DNA from: an uncultured Lactobacillus sp.
Lineage (GTDB): Bacteria; Bacillota; Bacilli; Lactobacillales; Lactobacillaceae
Assembly: GCF_947367125.1 (NCBI RefSeq)
Contig: NZ_CANBCQ010000013.1
Coordinates: 1-51,586, forward strand
Reading direction: 5' to 3'
DNA: 51,586 bases
The notes below the pieces were generated by a model. It was not told the DNA's origin. It saw only the letters and a program-made list of their open reading frames with translations, and made no database searches. The position numbers were made by a program, and so were the translations under genes. This document shows, piece after piece, positions 26,620 through 36,586 of this stretch; position 1 is the first letter of the stretch; each line of letters opens with the position of its first letter.

Positions 26620-27452
26620 ATGAAATTTCTTAAAACATTTAATAATAGTGCTGCCTTAATTGAAAATGATCAAGGCCAGGAAGAAATAGTCCTAGGCAAG
26701 GGCGTAGGATTTGGTCTAAAAAAGGTGATCCTGTTGATGAAAGCAAAATTGAACGTTGCTTCGTTACCAAAGATGAAGTGGATCAAGTTAAGAGCTTTGA
26801 CCCTAAAACAATTGAAGTAACTAATAAGGTGCTTCAGCTGGTCGAACCTCTGCTTCAGATTAAGTTCAATGACTTTCAGTATCTCGCTTTGACAGATCAC
26901 ATTGATTTTGCGGTTACGCGAATTAAGGATCATATTGATATAGCTCCCGCTAACAATAGTTGGGAAGTTCAAAATCTTTTCCCAAAAGAATTTGCGGCAG
27001 CTAAAAAAGTGGTCAATCTAATTAATCAGGAAATGCAGATCAAAATGCCGCAGAGTGAGTCAGTTTTGATGACTTATCACCTGGTTAATGCTAAGAGTGA
27101 TGTTTCTCAAGTACAAGAAACAATTCAGATTACAAATTTGATTCGTGGGATAGTCGATATTATTCAATTGCAATATTCAATGCAACTTGATACGAGTTCC
27201 TTTAACTATAGTAGGTTTGTTTCGCATTTGCGCATTTTGTTAGTTAGATTTTTACGAAATAAGCAAAAGGGGGAGGCTTCACTTGATCCTGCAATGCTAG
27301 GTTTTATGAAAATCAAATATAGTAAAGCGTATGAAACAGCGGAACGGATCACTACTTACTTACATGCAAAAATGGGATGGGATTTAGACTCAGATGATGA
27401 ATTTTATCTTGTTTTACATATTTGGTGCGTAACTAGTCGTCAAGATAATTAA
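26620..27452 (+). pseudogene. BglG/LicT-family transcriptional antiterminator, frameshifted
   Basis: The N-terminal RNA-binding domain (MKFLKTFNNSAALIENDQG...VLGKGVGFGLKK) is in one frame to about 26723. The remainder (GDPVDESKIERCFV, then PRD1 and PRD2 to DSDDEFYLVLHI) is in the next frame. Adding one A to the six-A run at 26718-26723 restores a single protein of about 277 residues, the normal length. Conserved PRD histidines (LTDHIDFA, MTYHLVNA, LVLHIWC) remain. RAT elements lie both before and after the gene. The lesion may be a true mutation, slippage in a homopolymer, or a sequencing error. If real, the operon loses its positive regulator. Confidence 0.88.
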
Positions 27453-27467
27453 ATATCTAAGTTACTT

Positions 27468-27927
<460 letters not shown>

Positions 27928-27937
27928 GTTATAATAA

Positions 27938-29446
<1,509 letters not shown>

Positions 29447-29458
29447 TGCTATATAGTC

Positions 29459-29495
29459 AAAAAGATGTTGAGAATTTTTTCTCAGCATCTTTTTT
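29459..29495 (+). terminator. Terminator after bglA
   Basis: AAAAAGATG-T-TGAGAA pairs with TTCTCA-G-CATCTTTTTT around a T-rich loop. Confidence 0.9.
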
Positions 29496-29613
29496 CTTTA
29501 CTGTTATTTTTTGTATACAGTGTATAAGCAATATTTTTTAAAAATGTCAATATACCATATGAAATTAAAAAGTGTATAATAATCCATATCAATTTTATAT
29601 AGGAGTTGTCTTT

Positions 29614-30570
29614 TTGAATAGGAATAAAAAGAAACGCAAGAAAGTATGGTTGGTAATTGGGATTGTAGTAGTCGTACTTATCGCATTAATTGGAGCAGGT
29701 GAAGCTTATTTCTTTAATGTGGCTTTTGTACCTGGTGAAAAGAGCGTGTTGAATAAATACTCTCATTATCGCAAAAAGGATCCTTTAGCTAATCAAAAGA
29801 AATGGTATGCTGAAGCAAAAAAGCAGCGCTGGTACATTAAGTCAGCAACAAGCAATTACCGGTTAGATGCCAATTACATTCCGGCTAAAAATTCGCATAA
29901 AACGGTCGTGCTTTTGCATGGCTTTGGTAATAATAAAAATACCATGGGACCATATGCCGGCATGTTTCATGAGTTAGGCTACAATGTGTTAATGCCCGAT
30001 GCCCGGGCACATGGGCAAAGCCAGGGTAAATATATTGGTTATGGTTGGCCGGAAAAATATGACGTGCGCAAGTGGGTTGAAAAGGATCTGGCTAAAGAGG
30101 GTAAAAAGCAGAAGATCGTGATCTTTGGCGTCAGCATGGGTGGTGCCACTGCGATGATGACGAGCGGCATTAAGATGCCTAGCCAGGTTAAAGCTTATAT
30201 TGAAGATTGTGGCTATACCAGTGTAAAAGATGAATTCTTGCATGAAGCACAGGATATTTATCATCTTCCTGGACCGATCGGTTCATTTTTTGTTGATGGC
30301 TTAAGTTTAGTGGCTAAAACTAATTTAGGCTTTTATTTAGGGGATGCCTCATCGGTTGATTCAGTAAAGAAAAATGATAAGCCAATGCTGTTCATTCATG
30401 GCGGCAATGATCCGTTTGTACCGACCAAAATGGTTTATGCAAATTACAAGGCGGCTAAAGGACCAAAGCAATTGTGGATTGCTAAAAAAGCAACGCATGC
30501 TCGCTCATTTGAGACTTATCCGAAAGAGTATCAGCATCGAGTAGATAAGTTTTTGAAAAAATACGTATAA
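29614..30570 (+). CDS. Membrane-anchored alpha/beta hydrolase
   Basis: The product is 318 residues from TTG 29614, with AGGAG 8 bases upstream; a longer frame begins at the promoter -10. A basic N-terminus and one helix (about 10-32) anchor the enzyme outward. The alpha/beta hydrolase motifs are: oxyanion region VVLLHGFGNN, nucleophile elbow GVSMGGA, acid in GGNDPFVP and histidine in KATHARSF. The substrate is unknown. Bacillus YqkD-like proteins have a similar layout. Confidence 0.9.
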   Translation: MNRNKKKRKKVWLVIGIVVVVLIALIGAGEAYFFNVAFVPGEKSVLNKYSHYRKKDPLANQKKWYAEAKKQRWYIKSATSNYRLDANYIPAKNSHKTVVLLHGFGNNKNTMGPYAGMFHELGYNVLMPDARAHGQSQGKYIGYGWPEKYDVRKWVEKDLAKEGKKQKIVIFGVSMGGATAMMTSGIKMPSQVKAYIEDCGYTSVKDEFLHEAQDIYHLPGPIGSFFVDGLSLVAKTNLGFYLGDASSVDSVKKNDKPMLFIHGGNDPFVPTKMVYANYKAAKGPKQLWIAKKATHARSFETYPKEYQHRVDKFLKKYV

Positions 30571-30572
30571 GA

Positions 30573-30607
30573 AAAAAGGAATGTGTCAAAATGATACATT
30601 CCTTTTT
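30573..30607 (+). terminator. Terminator after the hydrolase gene
   Basis: AAAAAGGAATGT-G-TCA pairs with TGATACATTCCTTTTT. Its 3' side is the first copy of the 24-bp repeat that borders the bacteriocin locus. Confidence 0.88.
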
Positions 30608-30622
30608 GAATACAATAATTTA
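30599..30622 (+). repeat. 24-bp direct repeat, left copy, bordering the bacteriocin locus
   Basis: This stretch, TTCCTTTTTG...AATAATTTA, is identical over 24 bases to 34365-34388. The copies are 3.77 kb apart and enclose the bacteriocin genes. The left copy includes the 3' arm of the hydrolase terminator. Confidence 0.85.
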
Positions 30623-30829
30623 ATTTTACAAACTATATATATCAATTAACTAATGTGACTATAAAATACTAGCTATGCTTAAAGCACAAAACACAGATAC
30701 TATTGTTTTTAATAAGTCAACTGCAAATAAAGGAACAAAAGATGATTGCTTGCTATTGAAACCGATTACAAAGGGGGCTATATTGTAGGTGAAGACAAAA
30801 GTGAAGAATAATTCTTCAGAGGTAATTTT

Positions 30830-30997
30830 ATGGAAGAAACTAAATTTGATGAAGTTCCAGAAGAGGAACTTGAGTCGGCAGTTGGTGGTAGACATAGGAA
30901 AGAATCCGATAGTTGGATGACTCATGTGATTGAATTTGGAAAAGGTTTTTTAAATAGCTTTGCAACTACTGGAAGCCATTTGAAGGGAAGTAACTAA
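30830..30997 (+). CDS. Double-glycine bacteriocin prepeptide 1 (55 aa)
   Basis: The 55-residue peptide begins with a class II leader (MEETKFDEVPEEELESAVGG, 20 residues; hydrophobic residues spaced before GG). The predicted mature part is 35 residues, starts RHRKESDSW and continues as an amphipathic stretch (WMTHVIEFGKGFLNSFATTG). AGAGG lies about 10 bases upstream of the ATG. The next gene starts one base after the stop. An ABC exporter with a leader peptidase follows, supporting the call. I do not recognise the mature sequence from any named bacteriocin. A 37-codon frame upstream (30675-30788) has no ribosome binding site and is probably not a gene. Confidence 0.82.
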   Translation: MEETKFDEVPEEELESAVGGRHRKESDSWMTHVIEFGKGFLNSFATTGSHLKGSN

Positions 30998-30998
30998 A

Positions 30999-31190
30999 AT
31001 GGAAAAAGAGGAACTCAAGAAGTATGAATCATTGAACAATGATAATTTATCTGATACAGTAGGTGGCCATCGTCATAGACATAGTGGATATTATGATGCA
31101 GGTCATTATGTAGGAAAGGCTGTACAAGCTGCGGCTGCAGTGGCTACAATTATTGGCTTATGCTGTGTAGCGAAGAACAATAAAGAGTAA
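30999..31190 (+). CDS. Double-glycine bacteriocin prepeptide 2 (63 aa)
   Basis: The leader is about 23 residues, ending NDNLSDTVGG. The mature peptide is about 40 residues. It starts with the unusual HRHRHSGYYD, contains GHYVG (a GxxxG motif), then the alanine-rich helix KAVQAAAAVATIIG, and ends with two adjacent cysteines (LCCVAKNNKE). GxxxG motifs and tandem GG-leader genes are hallmarks of two-peptide (class IIb) bacteriocins, so this is probably the partner of the 30830 peptide. The adjacent cysteines are atypical. The start codon is one base after the previous stop. Confidence 0.85.
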   Translation: MEKEELKKYESLNNDNLSDTVGGHRHRHSGYYDAGHYVGKAVQAAAAVATIIGLCCVAKNNKE

Positions 31191-31210
31191 CTTTAATATT
31201 TGTTAAAGAA

Positions 31211-31423
31211 ATGATAAAAATGAAAAATGAAATTTTAATTTACAAGTTACTTTCGATAATAACAGGCGTTCTTATTTTGACTCTGATTTTGTTGGTGAAT
31301 CCCACGACTTTATTTAATAAAGCAATTGATTTTTTATTAGTAGTAGCGTTAATTATTGTTGATATAAAAATTATTATAGAAGTCAGAAAAGCCAAAAAAG
31401 TAAAAAAAGAAAAGGATGATTAA
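31211..31423 (+). CDS. Small two-helix membrane protein, probable bacteriocin immunity protein
   Basis: The product is 70 residues (67 if ATG 31220 is used). It has two hydrophobic helices (about 10-28 and 35-56) and a strongly basic/acidic tail (EVRKAKKVKKEKDD). Its place directly after two bacteriocin prepeptides is where immunity genes normally lie. It has no motif of a known immunity family, so the role is inferred from context. Confidence 0.7.
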   Translation: MIKMKNEILIYKLLSIITGVLILTLILLVNPTTLFNKAIDFLLVVALIIVDIKIIIEVRKAKKVKKEKDD

Positions 31424-31438
31424 TATTCCTTATAGGTG

Positions 31439-31473
31439 AAAGTCTTTGAATTGAGAAAATTCAAAGACTTTTT
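31439..31473 (+). terminator. Terminator between the peptide/immunity genes and the exporter
   Basis: AAAGTCTTTGAATT pairs perfectly with AATTCAAAGACTTT (14 bp) and is followed by TTT. It probably makes peptide mRNA more abundant than exporter mRNA. Confidence 0.85.
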
Positions 31474-31503
31474 GCATAAATAATTCATTGAGGAGATGAT
31501 TTA

Positions 31504-33666
31504 ATGCTATTGAAATATAAGTGGGAGTATATTCCTCAAATAGACGAATCAGATTGTGGTGTTGCGTGCTTGGCAATGATTCTAAAACATTATCATAGTC
31601 AGGTATCGATTGCACATTTGCGACATATGGCAAAAACTAACACAGAAGGGACAAGTGCTCTAGGATTAGTAAAAACTGCTGAACAATTTAATTTGGAAGT
31701 TCAAGCAATAAAAGCGGATATGACTCTGTTTGATATAAAAGATTTACAGTATCCGTTTATTGTTCATGTAATTAAAGATGGAGACCTTCTTCACTATTAC
31801 GTAGTCTTAGCTAGTACCAAAAAATCAATAATTATCGCTGATCCAGATCCAGAAGTTGGTATAAAACGGATGTCCAGAAAAGAATTTGAAAAAGAATGGA
31901 CTAGAATTACTCTTTTAATGGCACCAACTACTGAATTTAAGCCAGTGAAGGAAAAGAGAAATACTTTTTTATCACTATTTCCATATATGCTAAAGCAAAA
32001 GAAAATTGTCAGAAACATAGTCTTGGCTTCTCTTCTTATGACAATTATCGGAATTTGTAGTTCATATTTCTTACAAGGAATAATTGACACCTATATTCCA
32101 GATGGGACATATTTTACCTTGTCAGTTATTGCAATTGGATTATTAGTTGCATATGTATTCAATTCTATCTTTTCATATGGGCAGCAGTTTTTGTTAAATG
32201 TGTTAGGTCAACGCCTTTCAATCGATTTAAATTTAAAGTATATTAGGCATATTTTTGAACTTCCGATGGAATTTTTTACCACTAGAAAAACTGGTGAAAT
32301 TACGTCAAGATTTTCTGATGCTAGTAAGGTTATTGATGCTTTAGCTACAACAGTTATTTCACTATTTCTAGATTTAACGATTGTAATTTTAATGGGAATA
32401 ATGCTAGCCGTTCAAAACTTAACTTTGTTCTTAATCACAATTGCGACACTACCATTGTATGCAATTGTGATTTTAGGTTTTGCTAAGCGTTTTGAACGCT
32501 TAAATAATGATCAAATGGAAGGTAATGCGATAGTTAGCTCCTCAATTATTGAAGATATTCAAGGGATTGAAACTATTAAGGCTCTAAATAGTGAGGAAGT
32601 TCGCTATCGAAGAATTGACAATCAATTTGTTAACTTCTTAAGAAAATCATTTAAGTATAGCAAAACTGAAGCATTACAGGATGCATTGAAATCATTTATC
32701 CAGATGTCGTTAAACGTAGTAGTATTATGGATCGGCTCTTGGATTGTCATGCATAATAAAATGACAATTGGTGAGTTAATGACTTACAATGCTCTTTTGG
32801 CATATTTTGTTAGCCCTCTACAAAATATTATTAACTTGCAACCGTTACTTCAATCTGCCAATGTGGCTCAAAATAGGTTAAACGAAGTTTATCTTGTAAA
32901 TAGTGAGTTTGATAGTAAGACTGATACGGTTAAGAAAGTTGATCAAATCAAAGGTGATATTGAATATAAACAAGTAAGTTATAAATATGGGTATGGCAAA
33001 GATGTTTTACAGAATATAAACCTTAAAATTAAACAAGGTGAAAAACAAGTTATAGTTGGAATGAGTGGATCGGGTAAATCTACTATGGTAAAAATGTTGG
33101 TTGCCTTTTTTGCGCCAAATGAAGGTACAGTAACAATCAATGGAATTCCTACAACAGCAATTGATAAACATGTACTAAGATCATATATTACGTACGTACC
33201 GCAGACTCCATATACCTTTGCGGGTACAATTAGAGAAAATTTATTATTAGGAAGTAGACCCGATACAACTGAAGTGGATATGATAAAAGCTTGTCAATTA
33301 GCTGAATTTGAGCATGAGGTAGAAAAGCTGCCTTTAAAGTTTGATACTCCATTGGATGAAAATGCCAAAGTGCTTTCTGGTGGACAAAAGCAACGCTTGA
33401 CCATTGCAAGAGCAATATTATCACCCGCTAGTGTTTTAATTTTTGATGAATCGACTAGTGGCTTGGATACTATAACGGAGAAAAAGGTAATTGATAATCT
33501 AATGAAATTACAAGATAAGACTATTATTTTCATTGCCCATAGATTATCGGTTGCTAAAAGAGCCGATGATATCGTAGTAATTGATGACGGTAAAATAGTT
33601 GAAGAAGGTAATCACAATAAATTAATGGCTAACAAAGGTTATTACTACGATTTGGTTAATAGTTAG
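31504..33666 (+). CDS. Bacteriocin ABC transporter with C39 leader peptidase domain
   Basis: The 720-residue protein starts after GAGGAGATG. The N-terminal C39 peptidase (1-140) cleaves GG leaders: Gln12, Cys18 (SDCGVACL), His97 (LLHYYVV) and Asp113 (IADPD) form the expected catalytic set. The membrane domain (about 150-440) has six helices. The ATPase domain has Walker A GMSGSGKST (about 520), signature LSGGQKQR (about 624), Walker B VLIFDEST and the H-loop IAHRLS. The length and order match ComA/LagD-type exporters. It would process and export the two peptides encoded upstream. Confidence 0.95.
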   Translation: MLLKYKWEYIPQIDESDCGVACLAMILKHYHSQVSIAHLRHMAKTNTEGTSALGLVKTAEQFNLEVQAIKADMTLFDIKDLQYPFIVHVIKDGDLLHYYVVLASTKKSIIIADPDPEVGIKRMSRKEFEKEWTRITLLMAPTTEFKPVKEKRNTFLSLFPYMLKQKKIVRNIVLASLLMTIIGICSSYFLQGIIDTYIPDGTYFTLSVIAIGLLVAYVFNSIFSYGQQFLLNVLGQRLSIDLNLKYIRHIFELPMEFFTTRKTGEITSRFSDASKVIDALATTVISLFLDLTIVILMGIMLAVQNLTLFLITIATLPLYAIVILGFAKRFERLNNDQMEGNAIVSSSIIEDIQGIETIKALNSEEVRYRRIDNQFVNFLRKSFKYSKTEALQDALKSFIQMSLNVVVLWIGSWIVMHNKMTIGELMTYNALLAYFVSPLQNIINLQPLLQSANVAQNRLNEVYLVNSEFDSKTDTVKKVDQIKGDIEYKQVSYKYGYGKDVLQNINLKIKQGEKQVIVGMSGSGKSTMVKMLVAFFAPNEGTVTINGIPTTAIDKHVLRSYITYVPQTPYTFAGTIRENLLLGSRPDTTEVDMIKACQLAEFEHEVEKLPLKFDTPLDENAKVLSGGQKQRLTIARAILSPASVLIFDESTSGLDTITEKKVIDNLMKLQDKTIIFIAHRLSVAKRADDIVVIDDGKIVEEGNHNKLMANKGYYYDLVNS

Positions 33667-33678
33667 GGGGAACTTGTT

Positions 33679-34320
33679 ATGGAATATAAAGATTTAGAAA
33701 GTAGCAAGTTTTATTCTTATAAATTTAAAAATTTTTCAACTATGATTATTTTGCCAGCCTTTCTATTAGTCGTATTTGTTCTTGTAGGGTCAGTATTTGC
33801 TGTACGTGAGAAAACGGTAAAATTAGTTGGGATAGTAGAACCCACTAGCTCCTTAAATGTAAAAAATGATGCTGAATATTATGAAGGACAAATAATTGGA
33901 AAAGGAAAGAGTGTTGTTCTAAACTCAGGGAGAAAAATTAAGACAAGTAAAGTTAATGAAGTGCATTTCTCGGGAAATAATGTGGTTTTGTTTCCGAATC
34001 TAACTGATCAAAAAGAAATTAAAGTAGCTTCATATGCACCAAATGACGAAATTTCACTTTTGAAAAATGGACAAAAAATAAAGTTTCAAATAAAAAATAG
34101 GTATGGTGAAAATATAATTATTGATGGAAAAATTAACAGCGTAGCGATTTATCCTAAAGAAGTTGGTGGCAAAGAGGGTTACTTAGTGATGTCAACAATA
34201 TTACCGACTGAAAAAGAAAAATCATATTTAAGATATGGGATGGAGAGCCAAGTTACAGTAATTATAAGTAGACAAACCTACTTTAATTTCCTAAAGGATG
34301 AACTTTTTGATAAACAATAG
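33679..34320 (+). CDS. Bacteriocin secretion accessory protein (membrane-fusion type)
   Basis: The 213-residue protein has a cytoplasmic N-terminus, one helix (about 20-42) and an extracytoplasmic beta-rich domain with a hairpin-like KNGQKIKFQIKNRYGENIIIDGKI. It starts 12 bases after the exporter, following GGGGGA. This is the position and layout of the LcnD/MesE-type accessory proteins that work with C39 exporters. It is much shorter than the usual 450 or so residues and lacks the long coiled coil, as do some lactobacillus versions. Confidence 0.82.
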   Translation: MEYKDLESSKFYSYKFKNFSTMIILPAFLLVVFVLVGSVFAVREKTVKLVGIVEPTSSLNVKNDAEYYEGQIIGKGKSVVLNSGRKIKTSKVNEVHFSGNNVVLFPNLTDQKEIKVASYAPNDEISLLKNGQKIKFQIKNRYGENIIIDGKINSVAIYPKEVGGKEGYLVMSTILPTEKEKSYLRYGMESQVTVIISRQTYFNFLKDELFDKQ

Positions 34321-34350
34321 ACAGTAATTACGATTTTGTGTAAAAAAAAA

Positions 34351-34375
34351 GAAAGGCATGTGCCTTCCTTTTTGA
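34351..34375 (+). terminator. Terminator at the right end of the bacteriocin locus
   Basis: AAGGCA pairs with TGCCTT around TG, with a further AAAG/CTTT extension, followed by TTTTT that belongs to the right direct-repeat copy. Confidence 0.75.
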
Positions 34376-34388
34376 ATACAATAATTTA
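34365..34388 (+). repeat. 24-bp direct repeat, right copy
   Basis: Identical to 30599-30622. It ends exactly at the stop codon of the convergent permease (34389). Removing one copy plus the bacteriocin genes would leave a simple hydrolase-terminator-permease junction. Confidence 0.85.
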
Positions 34389-36014
34389 TTACTTAGTGGC
34401 GTTAGCTGGTTTTCCACGACCGACAAGCCAAGTTAAAATTAAAGCGATAATTGCTTCAATGACAATCAAGGCAATCCGGATTGATAATTTTGTGCTACCT
34501 AGCCAAATATCTAAGATGATTGAACCGATAATTAAGATTCCCATCCAAATCCATTGTACTTTATCAAAAGCAACACCATATTCAACTTCCCGGCGTCTAA
34601 TGCCAGGTAAGATCGCACCTAAGCCAATCAAGACTACTACGGCGACAATATTGATGACTAATTCATACCACCAAAGACCAGTTCCTTGCTTTACATCTTG
34701 TGGTGCAAAACCAAGGATAGTGGCAGCTGCTGTGACTAGTAACAAGAGCAGTCCTACCAACCAAGCTAGCTTATCATTTTTAATGAAAACATATTGTGAA
34801 GGGAACTTCTTAGAATTTTTTCTAACTCGCATAAATGAGTAGAAGATCCAGCAGGTTACACCTGGTGAAATGATTGAGTTAAGGTTTAACAACCAGTTAA
34901 AAATGTCATTCATGTCAGGTAAGAAGATACCCAAGATCATAATAAATGATGAAAGAGCAACAGTTAAGATATAACCATTAACTGGCAAGCCATTCTTGTC
35001 CTTTTTACGCAAGAACTTAGGCATGTACTTGTCACCAGTGTCTGAAATCAGCATTCTGGTCATTGCATCAAGCAAGACGGCAACCAAAGCACAGTTGAAG
35101 AAGAGTGAGGTCCAAGCCCAGAAGTAAAGCAGAAAGTGTCCCATCCCGAACTGCTGGCCTAACATGTCAAAGAGGTAGTAAGCCCCGTTCATCTTTAAGT
35201 CATTTGGAATATGGTTAGCGTCAAAGTAAATGCCTAATGCAAATGAACCTAAAATAGTTAAGAAAGCAGTCATTAATGCCAAAGCGATCATTGCTTTAGG
35301 AAAGTCTGTCTTAGGCTTCTTCATCTTAGTTACATATGGTGCAACCAATTCGGCTCCGTTCATCGCATAAATTAACATTCCGACAGTTGACCAGTAGTGC
35401 AGGTTAAAGTTAGGAATGATTGAATGTAAGCCAAAATTCTTAGTTGCCATGTGACCGCCTGATTTAATTAAACCAAAGAAGGCCAAGACAACGAACAAGA
35501 CAACCATGATAATCATCAAGCCACCACCAATAGTGGAAAGAAATTCCATTGAATTAGAAAAATGGTGTTCAACAATGATGAAAGCAATAAATACTACGAA
35601 AGTTAAAATGGCAAATAATGAGGTTGGGATCTTATCTTGAAAATCCTTTGTACCAGTTATTGCCCAGCCTAAGTCAACGATAATTTCATTAGCAGAGTCA
35701 ACTGCGTAAGGAATTGAAGCAGCCCAATAGGTCCAAGCTGTAAAGTAACCTAAAAATTCGCCATCAGTACCACGAACCCATGAAGAAAGTCCGCCGCCTT
35801 CTTTATCAAAGGTAGAGCCAAGTTGCCCAACCATTAATGAATAAGGCGTAACATAAAGCAAACACATAATAATCCAAGAGGTGATTACAGGCATCCCTTG
35901 GTTTTGAAAATTGTACATGATATCGTCTAGTCCGATAACCGTACATAATGCCATCAAGGTCAAAACCGGCCAAGTGATGGTCTTCATTTTACTTGTTGAA
36001 GTTAAATCGTCCAA
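34389..36014 (-). CDS. APC-superfamily amino-acid permease/antiporter
   Basis: The 541-residue protein has 12 or more hydrophobic helices, beginning ITWPVLTLMALCTVIGLDDI and containing GQLGSTFDKEGGGLSSWVRG. It belongs to the same glutamate/GABA-antiporter-like branch as the 2594-4027 permease, with an extra C-terminal pair of helices. The start is a TTG at 36014 with AAGGATG upstream; the next ATG (residue 10) has no ribosome binding site. Substrate unknown. Confidence 0.87.
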   Translation of the reverse strand: MDDLTSTSKMKTITWPVLTLMALCTVIGLDDIMYNFQNQGMPVITSWIIMCLLYVTPYSLMVGQLGSTFDKEGGGLSSWVRGTDGEFLGYFTAWTYWAASIPYAVDSANEIIVDLGWAITGTKDFQDKIPTSLFAILTFVVFIAFIIVEHHFSNSMEFLSTIGGGLMIIMVVLFVVLAFFGLIKSGGHMATKNFGLHSIIPNFNLHYWSTVGMLIYAMNGAELVAPYVTKMKKPKTDFPKAMIALALMTAFLTILGSFALGIYFDANHIPNDLKMNGAYYLFDMLGQQFGMGHFLLYFWAWTSLFFNCALVAVLLDAMTRMLISDTGDKYMPKFLRKKDKNGLPVNGYILTVALSSFIMILGIFLPDMNDIFNWLLNLNSIISPGVTCWIFYSFMRVRKNSKKFPSQYVFIKNDKLAWLVGLLLLLVTAAATILGFAPQDVKQGTGLWWYELVINIVAVVVLIGLGAILPGIRRREVEYGVAFDKVQWIWMGILIIGSIILDIWLGSTKLSIRIALIVIEAIIALILTWLVGRGKPANATK

Positions 36015-36166
36015 TTAAATTCTCATCCTTCTCTATTCAAAAATATTTACTTCCTAATAAAGATAAGAATCCTGGCGACTTGTTTTTACATTTTTCGTTC
36101 ATCCTATTCCTTTCCTAAGTGAAGGTATTCAAATAAATTCTACCTATTAAAATTGCTGGTGACTAG

Positions 36167-36182
36167 TGTAAAGCGCTTTCTA
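36167..36182 (-). promoter_or_regulatory. Possible cre-like palindrome upstream of the second permease
   Basis: TGTAAAGCGCTTTCTA contains the perfect palindrome AAAGCGCTTT seen in many CcpA sites, but one base is inserted relative to the TGNAANCG spacing. It lies about 155 bases upstream of the permease start. Confidence 0.35.
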
Positions 36183-36271
36183 TTTACAATCAAATCACTT
36201 TACTTATTATTGGTAAGCATGTATAATAAAACTAACAAAAAGTAAGCTGCAAAATTAAAAGAAAGGTGGGG

Positions 36272-36379
36272 ATGCTCATGACTGGACAAGTATTGGCAAT
36301 TGGAATTATTATTTTGGCGTTGGGACTATTAACTAAGGAAAGAAAGCCAGCGCCTCAAAGAATAAATAGACGCAGATAA
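36272..36379 (+). CDS. Small single-helix membrane peptide (35 aa)
   Basis: The 35-residue frame starts at ATG 36272 (or 36278) with a strong AAAGGTGGGG before it. One hydrophobic helix (VLAIGIIILALGLLT, about 7-21) is followed by a very basic tail (KERKPAPQRINRRR). It lies 9 bases before rpsN, so it is probably cotranscribed. I do not recognise the family; the good ribosome binding site and clean helix support a real gene. Confidence 0.6.
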   Translation: MLMTGQVLAIGIIILALGLLTKERKPAPQRINRRR

Positions 36380-36388
36380 GAGGTATTT

Positions 36389-36574
36389 ATGGCAAAAACA
36401 TCACAAATTATTCGTAATAAACAAGAAGCAAAATTTTCAACTAGGGCATACACGCGTTGTGAACGTTGTGGTCGACCACATTCAGTTTATCGCAAATTTG
36501 GCTTATGCCGAGAATGTATGCGGGAATTAGCCCATCAGGGTCAACTTCCAGGTGTTAAGAAAGCTAGCTGGTAG
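36389..36574 (+). CDS. rpsN: 30S ribosomal protein S14, zinc-binding (type Z)
   Basis: The product has 61 residues, the length of the short S14 class. Four zinc ligands are seen: CERC and CREC, 15 residues apart. The C-terminus VKKASW is typical. It stands outside any ribosomal operon. S14 binds 16S rRNA in the head of the 30S subunit. Confidence 0.95.
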   Translation: MAKTSQIIRNKQEAKFSTRAYTRCERCGRPHSVYRKFGLCRECMRELAHQGQLPGVKKASW

Positions 36575-36586
36575 AAAGGAAAGCCA

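Noticed and set aside
30675-30788. 37-codon frame before the first bacteriocin gene as a third peptide or pheromone
   Set aside because: No GG leader, no signal peptide and no ribosome binding site; composition is not peptide-like.
30659-30925. 88-codon open frame on the minus strand over the first bacteriocin gene
   Set aside because: It is antisense to a clear GG-leader gene, has no ribosome binding site and no recognisable domain.
31211-31423. Third bacteriocin peptide
   Set aside because: No double-glycine leader; two membrane helices and a charged tail fit an immunity protein better.
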